NCBI RefSeq assembly: GCF_001874525.1
Contig: NZ_LKAQ01000004.1
Span: 1,591,171 to 1,655,170, forward strand
Direction of reading: 5' to 3'
DNA length: 64,000 nucleotides
Origin: Pseudodesulfovibrio hydrargyri
Lineage (GTDB): Bacteria > Desulfobacterota > Desulfovibrionia > Desulfovibrionales > Desulfovibrionaceae
In this document: positions 17,915 through 27,400 of the stretch, piece by piece
Layout of the letters: each line of letters starts with the position of its first letter
Numbering within the stretch: the first letter of the stretch is position 1
Notes under the pieces: generated by a model
What the model was told of the DNA's origin: nothing
Database searches by the model: none
What the model saw: the letters and a program-made list of their open reading frames with translations, nothing else
Translations under genes and position numbers: made by a program

Positions 17915-18598
17915 CTAGCCGAAGAAGCAGGTCAGCAGGATCACGTAGACCAGGGAGGGGAGCAGGTTGGCCAGGCGGATTTCGGTCAGTTCCAGGAGGT
18001 TGATGGCGATACCCACGATGAGCAGGCCGCCGCAGCCGGTGATCTGGGCGATCATCAGGTCCGAGAAGTACTGCTGGAAGAACGACGCGCCCAGGGTGAT
18101 GGACCCCTGGTACAGCAGGACCGGAATGAACGAAAAAATGACCCCGGTGCCGTAGGTGGCGGCGAAGGCGATGGCCGCGAAACCGTCCAGGATGGATTTG
18201 GTGTAGATGATTGTGGCGTCGCCGTGGATGCCTTCCTCCAGCGAGCCGACAATGGCCATGGCCCCGATGCAGAAGAGCAGGGAGGTGGTCACCAGCCCGT
18301 CCGTGAAGGTGGCGTTCTTGGAGCGCACCAGCTTCTTGAAGCGGTTGCCCAGCCGGTCCAGCAGGGTGTTCAGCCGCAGCCATTCCCCGGTGATGCCGCC
18401 GAGCAGCACCGCGAAGATGACGATCAGGATGTTCTCCACCTTGAGCGCCATCTGCACGCCGATGAGCAGGACGCACAGCCCCAGCCCCTGGAACACGATG
18501 GTCCGGATGCGGTCCGGAAAACGGGATTGCAGAAAGCAGCCGATCAGTGAACCGCCGATGATGGCGCAGGCGTTGACAATGGATCCGACGGGCAGCAT
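17915..18598 (-). CDS. DUF554 family membrane protein
   Basis: This 227-residue protein has six or seven membrane segments and matches the DUF554 family (YdfK/YqgA type): start MLPVGSIVNACAIIGGSLIG, the middle GLVTTSLLFCIGAMAIVGS and GIHGDATIIYTKSILDGFAA. The family's function is unknown. I chose the ATG at 18598 because GAGG lies eight bases upstream and the first helix begins there. It lies 50 bases from the marR operon promoter and faces the same way. Confidence 0.85.
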   Translation of the reverse strand: MLPVGSIVNACAIIGGSLIGCFLQSRFPDRIRTIVFQGLGLCVLLIGVQMALKVENILIVIFAVLLGGITGEWLRLNTLLDRLGNRFKKLVRSKNATFTDGLVTTSLLFCIGAMAIVGSLEEGIHGDATIIYTKSILDGFAAIAFAATYGTGVIFSFIPVLLYQGSITLGASFFQQYFSDLMIAQITGCGGLLIVGIAINLLELTEIRLANLLPSLVYVILLTCFFG

Positions 18599-18676
18599 GA
18601 ACATATCCTCACTCGTGAACAAACCGGTAACGTACCGGGGAGCTACCACCAACCCGCCCGTGTGACAAGAAATATG

Positions 18677-18737
18677 CGCCCCCGGCCCCCCCATCCCACC
18701 TCACCCCGTCCGAAACTTTTTGTATGCGCATGCGCGC
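18677..18737 (+). repeat. dispersed intergenic repeat, half copy (copy C)
   Basis: Only the right half of the family is present: GCCCCCGGCCCCCCCATC, then GAAACTTTTTGTATGCGC. It lies in the 386-base gap upstream of the DUF554 gene, together with copy D and a terminator; no gene is visible there. Confidence 0.55.
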
Positions 18738-18827
18738 ACACGAGGGTAAAGTTAGGCCTTGTTCTTCTACGGGCCTGTATGGCGGACAAGAGAAATTGGC
18801 AAAAGAGGCACTGATTTTGTGCTCACT

Positions 18828-18914
18828 CGCCCCGCGAAGCGGCACCAAAAAGTTTTGAAGGGGAGTCCAGAGGGGAAACTTTTCCAAAAGTTTCCCCTCT
18901 GGCCGCCGGAGGCA
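18828..18914 (-). repeat. dispersed intergenic repeat, full copy (copy D, reverse)
   Basis: It reads CGCCCCGCGAAGCGGCACC, AAAAAGTTTTGAAGG, then the inverted arms CCAGAGGGGAAACTTTT / AAAAGTTTCCCCTCTGG around a CC centre, and ends in GCCGCCGGAGGCAT. Confidence 0.7.
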
Positions 18915-18920
18915 TTCTTA

Positions 18921-18963
18921 AATAAAAGGACCGGCCGCATCAGCGGCCGGTCCTTTTATTTTA
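18921..18963 (-). terminator. terminator of the aldehyde dehydrogenase gene
   Basis: The stem AAAAGGACCGGCCGC-ATCA-GCGGCCGGTCCTTTT is flanked by AT-rich tracts on both sides, 22 bases after the aldA stop. It can work in both directions. Confidence 0.85.
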
Positions 18964-18984
18964 TAGATAATGACGTCGTCGCGT

Positions 18985-20421
18985 TTAGTACTGGATGTAG
19001 GCCACGTGGGTCTGCAGGTACTCGTACAGGCCGTGCTTGCCGTCCGCGCCGCCGATGCCGGACTTGCGCCAGCCCGCGTGGAAGCCCTGGATGGCTTCGA
19101 AGTGTTCGCGGTTGACGTAGGTCTCGCCGAACCTGAGCTCGTTGATGGCGCGCATCGTCTTGCTCATGTTGGAGGTGAAGATGGACGAGGTCAGGCCGTA
19201 TTCGCAGTCGTTGGACAGCTCGATGGCCTCGTCGAAATCGTCGACCTTGACCACGGGCAGGGCCGGTCCGAAGATTTCCTTGCGGATGATCTCCATATCC
19301 TGGGTGCATCCGGCCAGCAGGGTGGGTTCGTAGAAGTAGCCCGAGGGCTGTCCCTCGGCGCGCTTGCCGCCGACCAGGACCTCGGCGCCTTCGGCCTTGG
19401 CCCTGTCGACCATGGCCGCGATCTTGTCGAGTTGGGCCGCGTTGATCTGGGAGGACATGTCGGGCGGGGTCTTGGCAAAGGGATCACCATAGGTCACTTC
19501 GCTCATGGCCTTGGTCATGCGCTCCATGAACTCGTCGTAGACCGGGGACTCGACGTAGACGCGCTCGGCGCAGTTGCAGACCTGGCCGGAGAAGATGACC
19601 CTTGATGCGACCACGGCCTTGACGGTCAGGTCCATGTCGCAGTCGGCGCAGACGATGACCGGGGCCTTGCCGCCCAGTTCGAGCGAGGTCTTGGTGATGT
19701 TCTCGGCCGTGGCGGAGATGATCCGCTGGCCGGTCTCCACGCTGCCGGTCAGGGTGATCAGGCCGACCTCCGGGCTGCGCACCAGGGCATCGCCCAGGGT
19801 CGAGCCGCCGCCGGACACGAAGTTGAGCACGCCCTTGGGCAGGCCGATGCCGGCGATGAGCTTGGCGAACTCGAAGGTGGTGTTCGGGGTGTCGCTGCTC
19901 GGCTTGAGGATGATGGTGCAGCCGGTCAGGATGGACGGGGCGACCTTGCGGGCCATGACGAAGAACGGGAAGTTCCAGGGGCAGATGCCGACCACCACGC
20001 CCACGGGCTGGCGGTACAGGAGGATGTTCTCGGTGGGCCGGTCGCTCTGGATGACCTCGCCCTCGTACTTGTTGGACCACCCGGCGTAATAGTCGAAATA
20101 GGCGGCGGTGGCGTCGATCTCCACCTGGGCCAGCGGCATGACCTTGGCCTGCTCCTCGGCCAGGGTCTCGGCGAGCATCACGCGGTTGGCCCGGATGGCC
20201 TCGGCCATCTTGGTCAGGTACACGGCGCGCTCGGAGCAGGGCTTGGCGGCCCAGGCCTTCTGGGCGGCGGTGGCGGCTTCCAGCGCCAGGGCCGCGTCCT
20301 CGGCATTGCCCTTGGGAGCCATGGACACGACCTTCTCGGTGAACGGGTTGATGACCTCGAACTGTTCCCCGGAAACCGCGTCGCGGAATTCGCCGTTGAT
20401 GTACTGCTGGTATGATTTCAT
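18985..20421 (-). CDS. aldA: lactaldehyde/glycolaldehyde dehydrogenase (AldA-like)
   Basis: This 478-residue NAD-dependent aldehyde dehydrogenase is close in length and sequence feel to E. coli AldA (479 residues), which oxidises L-lactaldehyde to L-lactate. Visible motifs are ICPWNFPFF, the nucleotide-binding ITLTGSVETG, the catalytic Glu in SLELGGKAP and the catalytic Cys in FSGQVCNCAERV. The ATG at 20421 has AGGAGG upstream. It is 3.5 kb from the rhamnonate genes whose aldolase product is lactaldehyde, so it likely completes that pathway. A small inverted repeat TAACA-N4-TGTTA lies at 20440-20453 upstream. Confidence 0.87.
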   Translation of the reverse strand: MKSYQQYINGEFRDAVSGEQFEVINPFTEKVVSMAPKGNAEDAALALEAATAAQKAWAAKPCSERAVYLTKMAEAIRANRVMLAETLAEEQAKVMPLAQVEIDATAAYFDYYAGWSNKYEGEVIQSDRPTENILLYRQPVGVVVGICPWNFPFFVMARKVAPSILTGCTIILKPSSDTPNTTFEFAKLIAGIGLPKGVLNFVSGGGSTLGDALVRSPEVGLITLTGSVETGQRIISATAENITKTSLELGGKAPVIVCADCDMDLTVKAVVASRVIFSGQVCNCAERVYVESPVYDEFMERMTKAMSEVTYGDPFAKTPPDMSSQINAAQLDKIAAMVDRAKAEGAEVLVGGKRAEGQPSGYFYEPTLLAGCTQDMEIIRKEIFGPALPVVKVDDFDEAIELSNDCEYGLTSSIFTSNMSKTMRAINELRFGETYVNREHFEAIQGFHAGWRKSGIGGADGKHGLYEYLQTHVAYIQY

Positions 20422-20667
20422 CAAAAAAAACCTCCTGAATAACAAGTGTGTTAACGCGCCATCCGGTAAGAATACCCTTGCCGCCAGGAAACGGCGCACC
20501 GCCTGATGGCACATAGGAATGGTTCATAGATTGACAGAAGTGACGGCCTGAAACAACCCCTCCGGAAGAGAAATATGCCAATTCCAGCATAGTGGACGTT
20601 TTCCCGGCAAACAGGGATCCCGACCCCCCGGTGGACGGCAGCCGTCCCGTAGCCGGGACAAGATCAT

Positions 20668-20697
20668 TGACAGAGACCGCGCCCCTGCCCTATGAGA
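20668..20697 (+). promoter_or_regulatory. promoter of tRNA-Leu
   Basis: TTGACA (20668-20673) and TATGAG (20692-20697) are 18 bases apart, ending 13 bases before the tRNA. Confidence 0.55.
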
Positions 20698-20710
20698 TAA
20701 CCTCTCCCAC

Positions 20711-20797
20711 GCCAGGGTGGCGGAATTGGTAGACGCAGCGGACTCAAAATCCGCCGGTAGCGATACTGTGAGGGTTCGAGTCCCTCCCCTGGTACCA
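20711..20797 (+). tRNA. tRNA-Leu (anticodon CAA)
   Basis: The 87-nt sequence folds as a class II tRNA: acceptor GCCAGGG / CCCTGGT, anticodon stem GCGGA-CTCAAAA-TCCGC with anticodon CAA, a long variable arm (CGGTAGCGATACTG), the T loop GGTTCGAGTCC and an encoded CCA end (20795-20797). Leu identity follows from the anticodon and the long variable arm. Confidence 0.95.
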
Positions 20798-20808
20798 GGA
20801 ATGAAAAC

Positions 20809-20849
20809 GGGGCGTTAGAGGTTATACCTCTAACGCCCTTTCTTTTTAT
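20809..20849 (+). terminator. terminator of tRNA-Leu
   Basis: The hairpin GGGCGTTAGAGGT-TAT-ACCTCTAACGCCC is followed by TTTCTTTTT. Confidence 0.88.
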
Positions 20850-20889
20850 CAGTGGGTCAAAGCGGCCGTGCGCGGCGGGCTGCCGGGCG

Positions 20890-21312
20890 CTACTTTTTGG
20901 CGGCGGCGAGGCAGGCCGCCCTGAGCCTTTCCTTTATGTACCGGACCATGTCGTCGTCGCCCTCGTAGAGGTCGAAGCATTTGGCGTCCTCGCCCATCAG
21001 GCCGCCGGGGACCTCGTCGCCCAGTTCCTGGGGATCGTCCACCAGGTCGTTGTAGAAGCAGACCGACAGCCAGCGGTCGGCGGGGTCGTCGTCGATGACG
21101 TCGACCATGGCGAAGAGGCTGCGTTTGCTCTGGTTCTCGTGGGCGGCGCGCAGGGAATAGGTTATGCCGGGCCGGGGCACGAAGTCGAGCTTGATGCCGT
21201 CCAGCCCTTCGAGGTGCGCCTTGAGGGCCGTGAAGCAGTCCTTGGTCTGGTTGGGGTCCGCTGTCCAGGTGTCGAGGAAGGTTGCCAGTTTGTCGGCGGT
21301 CTGGGTGTCCAT
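20890..21312 (-). CDS. conserved-looking protein of unknown function
   Basis: This 140-residue, acidic, soluble protein was not recognised. It contains SLFAMVDVIDDDPADRWLSV and a cluster YEGDDDMVRYIKERLR, with no signal peptide or membrane segment. The ATG at 21312 has AAGGAG ten bases upstream. It stands alone; the 358-base region upstream (21313-21670) holds no gene that I can support, only a hairpin near the chemoreceptor's end. Confidence 0.7.
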   Translation of the reverse strand: MDTQTADKLATFLDTWTADPNQTKDCFTALKAHLEGLDGIKLDFVPRPGITYSLRAAHENQSKRSLFAMVDVIDDDPADRWLSVCFYNDLVDDPQELGDEVPGGLMGEDAKCFDLYEGDDDMVRYIKERLRAACLAAAKK

Positions 21313-21617
21313 TGGCTGAGGTCTCCTTGGGGTGCGATTCTCCGGTTGCGGGGGCATGGCCAGGGGCGTCCCTGGCTGCGCGCGTTCATTCGTCGGGGCA
21401 AGACGGGGCCGCCGCCATGCCTATACTTTGGGAATGCCCGGCTATCAAGGGGAAGATGGCGCTGAAGGCGTCCGGCACGGAAACGCGCGGTCTTTATGTG
21501 GCCGGAATCCAGAGGGCGAATGTGCGGATTTCCGTACACCTGTGCGAAAGGTTGCATGCCGTCGGACATGCCTGAGGAGAGGGAGCGGGGAGATGATTAT
21601 CTCGCCCGGTGGGGCCT

Positions 21618-21652
21618 CTTCCCCGGCTCCAGCGGATGCGGAGCCGGGGAAG
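21618..21652 (-). terminator. hairpin after the chemoreceptor gene
   Basis: A 13-bp perfect stem (CTTCCCCGGCTCC / GGAGCCGGGGAAG) with a nine-base loop lies 19 bases beyond the stop codon. There is no T-run, so it may be a weak terminator or an RNA-stabilising hairpin. Confidence 0.5.
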
Positions 21653-21670
21653 GGGCGGTCCGCGGGACCG

Positions 21671-23587
21671 CTAGAACCGCTCGAAATCGAGGTCGTCCCC
21701 GTACGAGGGGAGGGGGAGATTGGCCGGAGTCGCTCGCGGCAGTTCCGGCCGCCCGGTCGCCCGGACCTTGAAAAAGGCCACGGCATCGCCGAGCAGTCCC
21801 GCTTCCCTGTTCAGGGTTTGGGAGGTGGCGGCGACCTCCTCGGAGGCGCTGGCGTTCTGCTGCACCACCTGGTCGAGTTGGTGCAGCGCCTGGTTCACCT
21901 GGGAGGCCCCCTCGGCCTGTTCCTGGGAAGCCACGGATATCTCCTGGACCAGGTCGGCCGTCCGGGTGATTTCCGGGACAAGCCCCTTCAACATATCGCC
22001 CGCGCTCTCGGCGATGGACAGGCTCTTGTTGGAAAGCTCGCTGATGTCGGCTGCGGAATGGCCGCTTTTTTCAGCCAGTTTGCGGACCTCGGCGGCGACC
22101 ACCGCGAACCCCTTGCCGTGTTCTCCCGCCCTGGCAGCCTCGATGGCCGCGTTCAGGGCCAACAGGTTCGTCTGCCGGGCGATTTCCTCGATGACGCCGA
22201 TCTTTTCCGCGATCTGGCGCATGGCGACAACGGTCTCGGCGACCGCCTCGCCGCCGGACCGGGCCTGGGTGGCCGCATGGGTGGCCAGCGATGCCGTCTC
22301 CTGCGCGTTGCTGGCGTTCTGCTGGATGTTGGCGGTCATCTGCTCCATGGAGGCGGACACTTCCTCGATGGATGCGGCTTGTTCGGTGCTTCCTGAGGAA
22401 ATGGATTGGGAGGCGGAGGCCAACTCGTTGCTGCCGTTGGAGACGCGGGCGCTGCCGTCCATCACCTGGCCGATCACTTGCGCCACTTTTTGGGACATGC
22501 TGTTCAGGGCCAGGAGCGTCTGGCCGATTTCATCGGTCCGGTTGGTCCGGATGTCGTGGGTGTAGTCACCCTCGGAAACCTTGTTCAGGACCCCCACTAT
22601 CCGCATCAACGGGGCGATGAGCTGCCGATTCATGAAGAGCCCGATGCCCAGCGTGATCAGGATGACGCTGATGACGGTGATGATGCTGATGTCGCGCAGC
22701 GTGCCGTAGACCGGTCCCATCACTTCCGATTCCTTGACGAGGGTGACCAGACGCCAGTCGGTGCCCGGGACGTCCCTGAAGTCGGTCATCCATTGCGCGC
22801 CGGCCAGGGAAATCGAGTTCGGCTCGGTCATGGCGAGAAACTCCCTGTAGCCCTTGTCCGCAAGGTCGTTGGCGTTCTTGTTGACGTTGGCCGGCATGGC
22901 CGGATCGGCCAGGATGATGCCGTCTTTTTGCACGAGCAGCATGTAGCCGGTTTCGCCGAAGCGGTAGGAGTCCAGGGTCTCGGTGATGCTGTCCAGCCTG
23001 ACCGCGATTCCGATAGCCCCCAAGGTCTGTCCCTGGAAGGTGATCGCCTTGGCCACGGCAAAGGCGGCGTTGCCCAGGGAGGTGATGTACGCCCTGGTCG
23101 TGAGGACCTCGTCCGGGTTCTTCATCACGTTTTTATACCAGGACTTTTCCCGGTTGTCGGCGTGGGGAGGCATTTGGATCTCCATGCCCAGGACCATGGA
23201 CCCGTCTTTGCCCAGAAGCACCCCCGTGCCTTCAGGATTGGTCTTCTTGAACCGGCGCAGTTTTTCCTCCCAGATCTTGCCCACGGCGTCGTCGGGCCCG
23301 ACGTTGCTTTTGGACGGTTTGTCCTTGTCGTAATAGCTGGTGGTGATCTCGTTGACCTTGGAGGCGTCCGGATCCAGGGCGAAGCGCAGGCAGTTGGCCT
23401 TGAGCCCGTCCACGAACTGGACGATGTTGATGGAGGCCTGGGAAAGACTGAGTTTCATGGAGTTGGAAAACGACAGGTGGGAGGCGTCGTTGACCTTGGC
23501 GGCCACGAATCCGAAGATCACCAGCCCTGTCAGGAGGAGCGAAGCGGTAATCGCTCCGAGTACTTTTGTTCTGAGATTGAGTTTCAC
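21671..23587 (-). CDS. methyl-accepting chemotaxis protein with Cache sensor
   Basis: This 638-residue chemoreceptor has an N-terminal membrane helix (about residues 8-30), a periplasmic double-Cache-type sensor (about 35-290, with '[13 protein letters not shown]' and '[14 protein letters not shown]'), a second helix near 300-320, a HAMP domain and a signalling domain with the hairpin tip [20 protein letters not shown]. The C-terminus is a proline-rich linker ending in DFERF, which resembles the CheR/CheB-tethering pentapeptide. A GTG start at 23587 was chosen because GGGAGAGG precedes it. It lies just upstream of, and divergent from, the rhamnonate regulator. Confidence 0.9.
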   Translation of the reverse strand: MKLNLRTKVLGAITASLLLTGLVIFGFVAAKVNDASHLSFSNSMKLSLSQASINIVQFVDGLKANCLRFALDPDASKVNEITTSYYDKDKPSKSNVGPDDAVGKIWEEKLRRFKKTNPEGTGVLLGKDGSMVLGMEIQMPPHADNREKSWYKNVMKNPDEVLTTRAYITSLGNAAFAVAKAITFQGQTLGAIGIAVRLDSITETLDSYRFGETGYMLLVQKDGIILADPAMPANVNKNANDLADKGYREFLAMTEPNSISLAGAQWMTDFRDVPGTDWRLVTLVKESEVMGPVYGTLRDISIITVISVILITLGIGLFMNRQLIAPLMRIVGVLNKVSEGDYTHDIRTNRTDEIGQTLLALNSMSQKVAQVIGQVMDGSARVSNGSNELASASQSISSGSTEQAASIEEVSASMEQMTANIQQNASNAQETASLATHAATQARSGGEAVAETVVAMRQIAEKIGVIEEIARQTNLLALNAAIEAARAGEHGKGFAVVAAEVRKLAEKSGHSAADISELSNKSLSIAESAGDMLKGLVPEITRTADLVQEISVASQEQAEGASQVNQALHQLDQVVQQNASASEEVAATSQTLNREAGLLGDAVAFFKVRATGRPELPRATPANLPLPSYGDDLDFERF

Positions 23588-23860
23588 GGGATCCTCTCCC
23601 TTGCAGGAGTTCAAACTTGAAGAAATGAGGCAGCCGTCCTGCCGGTCGAAATGAACGAATGCTCATGAGCAAGTTGTGTGCCGCATTTTGCACAAAGGGA
23701 TTATAATCATTCCGGCCGCGTCCAGGGCGGTTTCCATCAAGCCGCCAATGCGGGTGGGACGGCTCACGGGTGGCGTTGTCCGCGACGGCCTGCCGGTGTT
23801 GAACGGAGCACCCGCCTTCCAGCCTGCGCGAAATTGTTCGATGTCCGGAGCCGCCCCCTC

Positions 23861-23889
23861 TTGACAGGGCATTTCAGGAGGTCTAGGCT
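23861..23889 (+). promoter_or_regulatory. promoter of the IclR regulator gene
   Basis: TTGACA (23861-23866), a 17-base spacer and TAGGCT (23884-23889). A short palindrome TTGTACAA (23889-23896) overlaps the expected start point and could be an operator. Confidence 0.5.
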
Positions 23890-23905
23890 TGTACAACATT
23901 TAGGA

Positions 23906-24682
23906 ATGGAGTCCAGTATTTTGGAAAAAAATAAGATGTCGACCCTGCAACGGGCCATGGCGATTATGGAGTACCTCTCCGAGAACGGGGCCGCGCCCGC
24001 TTCGGAACTCATCGAGCATTCGGGCATCCCCAAGAGCACGGCGTACCTCCTGCTCAAGGAGATGCAGCAGCTCGGGCTGGTCTCGCAGGACGATCGGGGC
24101 AACTACCGGCTGTGGGTGCGGCTCATCGCCCTGGGCGAGCGCGCCTCGGGGCAGCTGGACATCCGCGACACGGCCAGGCCGCACCTGGAGGCGCTGATGA
24201 ACCGCACCGGCCTGCTCTGTCATCTGGGCATCTTCGACGGGGACGCGGCCTACTACATTCTCAAGGTCGAGTCCCAGAGCACCATCAGCGTGCGTTCCTA
24301 CGTGGGCAAGCGGTTGTCCCTGCACCGTTCCGGCGTGGGCAAGTGCCTGTTGGCCTGGCAGCCCGAGGCCGTGCGCAAGGCGATCATAGCGGGCACGGAT
24401 TTCAGGCCGGTCACCCCGACCACCATCGTTTCGGCCGAGGCCCTGGAAGAGGAACTGGCCAAGATCCGGCGGGAGGGCTGGGGATTTGACAACGGCGAGG
24501 ACGTCTCGGCGGTGCGCTGCGTGGCCGCGCCCGTGTTCGACGGGGCCGGCGGCGTGGCCGGGGCCATCTCCGTGGTCGGGACGTCCATGCAGCTGGGCGA
24601 CGCCATGGTGGCGTCCGTGGCCGAGCGGGTGCAGGCCTGCGCCCGGGACATTTCAAGAGATTTGGGCTGGACGGAATCCTAG
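23906..24682 (+). CDS. rhmR: IclR family regulator of rhamnonate genes
   Basis: This protein of about 258 residues has an N-terminal winged helix (ASELIEHSGIPKSTAYLLLK, about residues 32-51) and the IclR effector domain with the acidic-ligand pocket region HRSGVGKCLLAW and VRCVAAPVFDGAGGVAGAISV. It is immediately upstream of rhmD in the same direction, matching the E. coli yfaX-yfaW-yfaV-yfaU order, so the ligand is likely rhamnonate or its product. The start is uncertain: ATG at 23906 leaves a very short leader, ATG at 23936 is the alternative. Confidence 0.83.
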   Translation: MESSILEKNKMSTLQRAMAIMEYLSENGAAPASELIEHSGIPKSTAYLLLKEMQQLGLVSQDDRGNYRLWVRLIALGERASGQLDIRDTARPHLEALMNRTGLLCHLGIFDGDAAYYILKVESQSTISVRSYVGKRLSLHRSGVGKCLLAWQPEAVRKAIIAGTDFRPVTPTTIVSAEALEEELAKIRREGWGFDNGEDVSAVRCVAAPVFDGAGGVAGAISVVGTSMQLGDAMVASVAERVQACARDISRDLGWTES

Positions 24683-24745
24683 GCGCGCGCGGTGCGCGCC
24701 GGACGGGCCCCCGGTCCGGACAACCTGTTACAATGGAGGACCAAG

Positions 24746-25951
24746 ATGATTCTTCCGAAGATCAAGGAAATCAGGGCCTACTACTGCGGCGGCGCCACGG
24801 CCAAGGCCGCCGGGGGCGGCGGCGATTACCACGACCAGGCCGGAGGGCACTGGATCGACGACCACATCGCCACGCCCATGAGCAAGTACAAGGCGTACGA
24901 GCAGTCCCGCCAGTCCTTCGGCATCAACGTGCTGGGCACGCTGATCGTCGAGGTGGAGGCGGACAACGGCGTGACCGGCTTCGCCATCTCCACCGGCGGC
25001 GAGATGGGCTGCTTCATGGTCGAGAAACACCTCAACCGGTTCATCGAAGGGCGCTGCGTCAGCGACATCAAGCTGATCCACGACCAGATGGTCAATGCGA
25101 CCATGTACTACGCCGGTTCCGGCGGCATCGTCATGAACACCATCTCCTGCGTGGACCTGGCCCTGTGGGACCTGTTCGGCAAGGTGCTCGACACGCCGGT
25201 CTACAAGCTGCTCGGCGGCGCGGTGCGCGACGAGATCCGGTTCTACGCCACGGGCGCGCGTCCGGACGCGGCCAAGGAGATGGGCTTCATCGGCGGCAAG
25301 ATGCCGACCCACTGGGGCCCGCACGACGGCGACGAGGGCATCCGCAAGGACGCGGCCATGGTCGCGGAGTACCGCGAGAAGTGCGGCCCGGACTTCTGGC
25401 TGATGCTCGACTGCTGGATGAGCCAGGACGTGAACTACGCGGTCAAGCTGGCCCACGCCTGCGCCCCCTACAACCTGAAGTGGATCGAGGAGTGCTTCCC
25501 CCCGCAGCAGTACGACAGCTACCGCGAGCTCAAGCGCCAGGCCCCGGCCGGGATGATGGTCACCACCGGCGAGCACCACGGAACCATCCAGTCCTTCGCC
25601 ACCCTGTCCGAGACCGGCGTGGACATCATGCAGCCGGACGTCGGCTGGTGCGGCGGCCTGACCACCCTGACCGAGATCGCGGCCATCGCCAAGTCCCGCG
25701 GCCAGTTGGTCGTGCCCCACGGCTCCTCGGTCTATTCGCACCACGCGGTGATCACCTTCACCAACACGCCGTTCAGCGAGTACCTGATGACCAGCCCGGA
25801 CTGCCTCGAGGTCAGGCCCCAGTTCCACCCGCTGCTGGTCAACGAGCCGGTGCCCGAGAACGGGCGGATCACCAAGGAAACCCTGGACAAGCCCGGTTTC
25901 GGCGTGGAGCTGAACCGCGAGTGCGACCTGGTCCGGCCTCACACGCACTAG
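24746..25951 (+). CDS. rhmD: L-rhamnonate dehydratase
   Basis: This 401-residue enolase-superfamily enzyme has the same length as E. coli RhmD (YfaW). It dehydrates L-rhamnonate to 2-keto-3-deoxy-L-rhamnonate. Metal-binding acidic residues are visible in [18 protein letters not shown] and TTGEHHGT, and the catalytic histidine region reads [18 protein letters not shown] lies six bases before the ATG at 24746, which fixes the start. It is followed by a matching transporter and aldolase, which makes the substrate assignment stronger than family alone. Confidence 0.92.
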   Translation: MILPKIKEIRAYYCGGATAKAAGGGGDYHDQAGGHWIDDHIATPMSKYKAYEQSRQSFGINVLGTLIVEVEADNGVTGFAISTGGEMGCFMVEKHLNRFIEGRCVSDIKLIHDQMVNATMYYAGSGGIVMNTISCVDLALWDLFGKVLDTPVYKLLGGAVRDEIRFYATGARPDAAKEMGFIGGKMPTHWGPHDGDEGIRKDAAMVAEYREKCGPDFWLMLDCWMSQDVNYAVKLAHACAPYNLKWIEECFPPQQYDSYRELKRQAPAGMMVTTGEHHGTIQSFATLSETGVDIMQPDVGWCGGLTTLTEIAAIAKSRGQLVVPHGSSVYSHHAVITFTNTPFSEYLMTSPDCLEVRPQFHPLLVNEPVPENGRITKETLDKPGFGVELNRECDLVRPHTH

Positions 25952-26086
25952 AAGCGGTGATGGAGTCTGGAATAAGGATCGTTGCGGGCGGCGGGACGTC
26001 CTCCGCAACGAACATGGGCCACCAGGTGGCAGCCCGGCAGCCCACTCTCCCAACGCAAAATGGTATCACGCAATAGGAGAATAAAC

Positions 26087-27370
26087 ATGTCAACAAACTT
26101 GGAGCAGGTTGTCAATAAAACCCGCCTGCGCCTCATTCCCTTCATGTTGATGCTCTATATCCTGGCCTTCCTCGACCGGGCGAACATCGGCTTCGCCAAG
26201 GCGTCCTACCAACTGGACACCGGGTTGGGCGACGGGGCCTTCGCCCTGGGCGCCGGGATATTCTTCGTGGCCTACGCCTTCCTGGGCGTACCCGCCAACC
26301 TGCTCATGCGCAAGTTCGGGGCCCGCGCCTGGATCGGCGGCACGACCCTCGTCTGGGGCGTCCTGTCCGCCTCCATGGGCTACGCCGACTCCGAGTGGAA
26401 ATTCCTGCTCGTGCGCAGCCTGCTCGGCGCGGCCGAGGCGGGCTTCTTCCCGGGCATGATCTACCTGACTTCCCAGTGGTTCCCCCAGCGCAGCCGCGCG
26501 GGCATCATGGGGCTGTTCTACATGGGCGCGCCCCTGGCCCTGACCCTGGGCTCGCCCCTGTCCGGCGCGCTGCTCGAGATGCACGGCTTCCTGGGCCATC
26601 CGGGCTGGTACTGGATGTTCGTCATCGAGGGGGCACTCGCCCTGATCGCCGGTTTCGCGACCTTCCTGTACCTGGACAACACTCCGGAGGAGGCCCGTTT
26701 CCTCGCTCCCGAGGAGCGTCGGCTGCTGGCCGAGACGCTCAAGGCGGAGGAGAGCACCAAGGCGACCTCGAAGATCAGCGACGCCATCAAGCGCTGGCCC
26801 GTGTGGCACCTGGCCATCATCTACATGATCATCCAGATCAGCGTGTACGGCCTGGTCTTCTACCTGCCCACCCAGGTGGGTGCGCTCATGGGCACCACGG
26901 TCGGCTTCAAGGTCTCGCTCGTGGCCGCCATCCCGTGGGTGGCCGCGCTGTTCGGCACCTACTACATCCCCCGGTACTCGGACCGCACCGGCGAGCGGCG
27001 GATCACCGCGGCCATGACCCTGCTCGCGGCCGGTCTCGGACTGGGCGTCTCGGCCTTCGCCTCTCCGGGCGTGGCCATCGTGGCCCTGTGCTTCGCGGCC
27101 GCCGGGTTCATCGCCGTGCAGCCCGTCTTCTGGACCATGCCCACCGGCATCCTGTCCGGCGCGGCCCTGGCCGCGGGCATCGGCTTCACCAACATGTTCG
27201 GCGCGTTCGGCGGCTTTCTGGCCCCGAACATCAAGGCCCAGGCAGACATCTTCTTCGGCAACCACATGGCCGGTCTGATCACGCTCGCGATCATCACCGT
27301 GTGCGGTTCCGCGGCCATCCTGGCCCTGCGCACGAAGAAGGCTCCCCAACCCGTGCCCAGCGAGAGCTGA
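26087..27370 (+). CDS. rhmT: MFS transporter, likely rhamnonate uptake
   Basis: This 427-residue protein of the anion:cation symporter branch of MFS has 12 membrane segments. It is strikingly similar to E. coli YfaV/RhmT: shared strings include RLIPFMLMLYILAFLDRANI-like N-terminus, AGFFPGMIYLTSQWFPQR and FYMGAPLALTLGSPLSGALL. The ATG at 26087 has AGGAGA upstream. It lies between rhmD and rhmA, so transport of L-rhamnonate is likely. The 130-base gap before it contains no gene. Confidence 0.9.
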   Translation: MSTNLEQVVNKTRLRLIPFMLMLYILAFLDRANIGFAKASYQLDTGLGDGAFALGAGIFFVAYAFLGVPANLLMRKFGARAWIGGTTLVWGVLSASMGYADSEWKFLLVRSLLGAAEAGFFPGMIYLTSQWFPQRSRAGIMGLFYMGAPLALTLGSPLSGALLEMHGFLGHPGWYWMFVIEGALALIAGFATFLYLDNTPEEARFLAPEERRLLAETLKAEESTKATSKISDAIKRWPVWHLAIIYMIIQISVYGLVFYLPTQVGALMGTTVGFKVSLVAAIPWVAALFGTYYIPRYSDRTGERRITAAMTLLAAGLGLGVSAFASPGVAIVALCFAAAGFIAVQPVFWTMPTGILSGAALAAGIGFTNMFGAFGGFLAPNIKAQADIFFGNHMAGLITLAIITVCGSAAILALRTKKAPQPVPSES

Positions 27371-27400
27371 GCCGCGGGTCCACAACAAACGAGATAGAAA

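Noticed and set aside
20440..20453. Inverted repeat TAACA-AGTG-TGTTA upstream of aldA
   Set aside because: Arms of five bases are too short to call an operator, and the sequence does not match the TTGTACAA site before the IclR gene.
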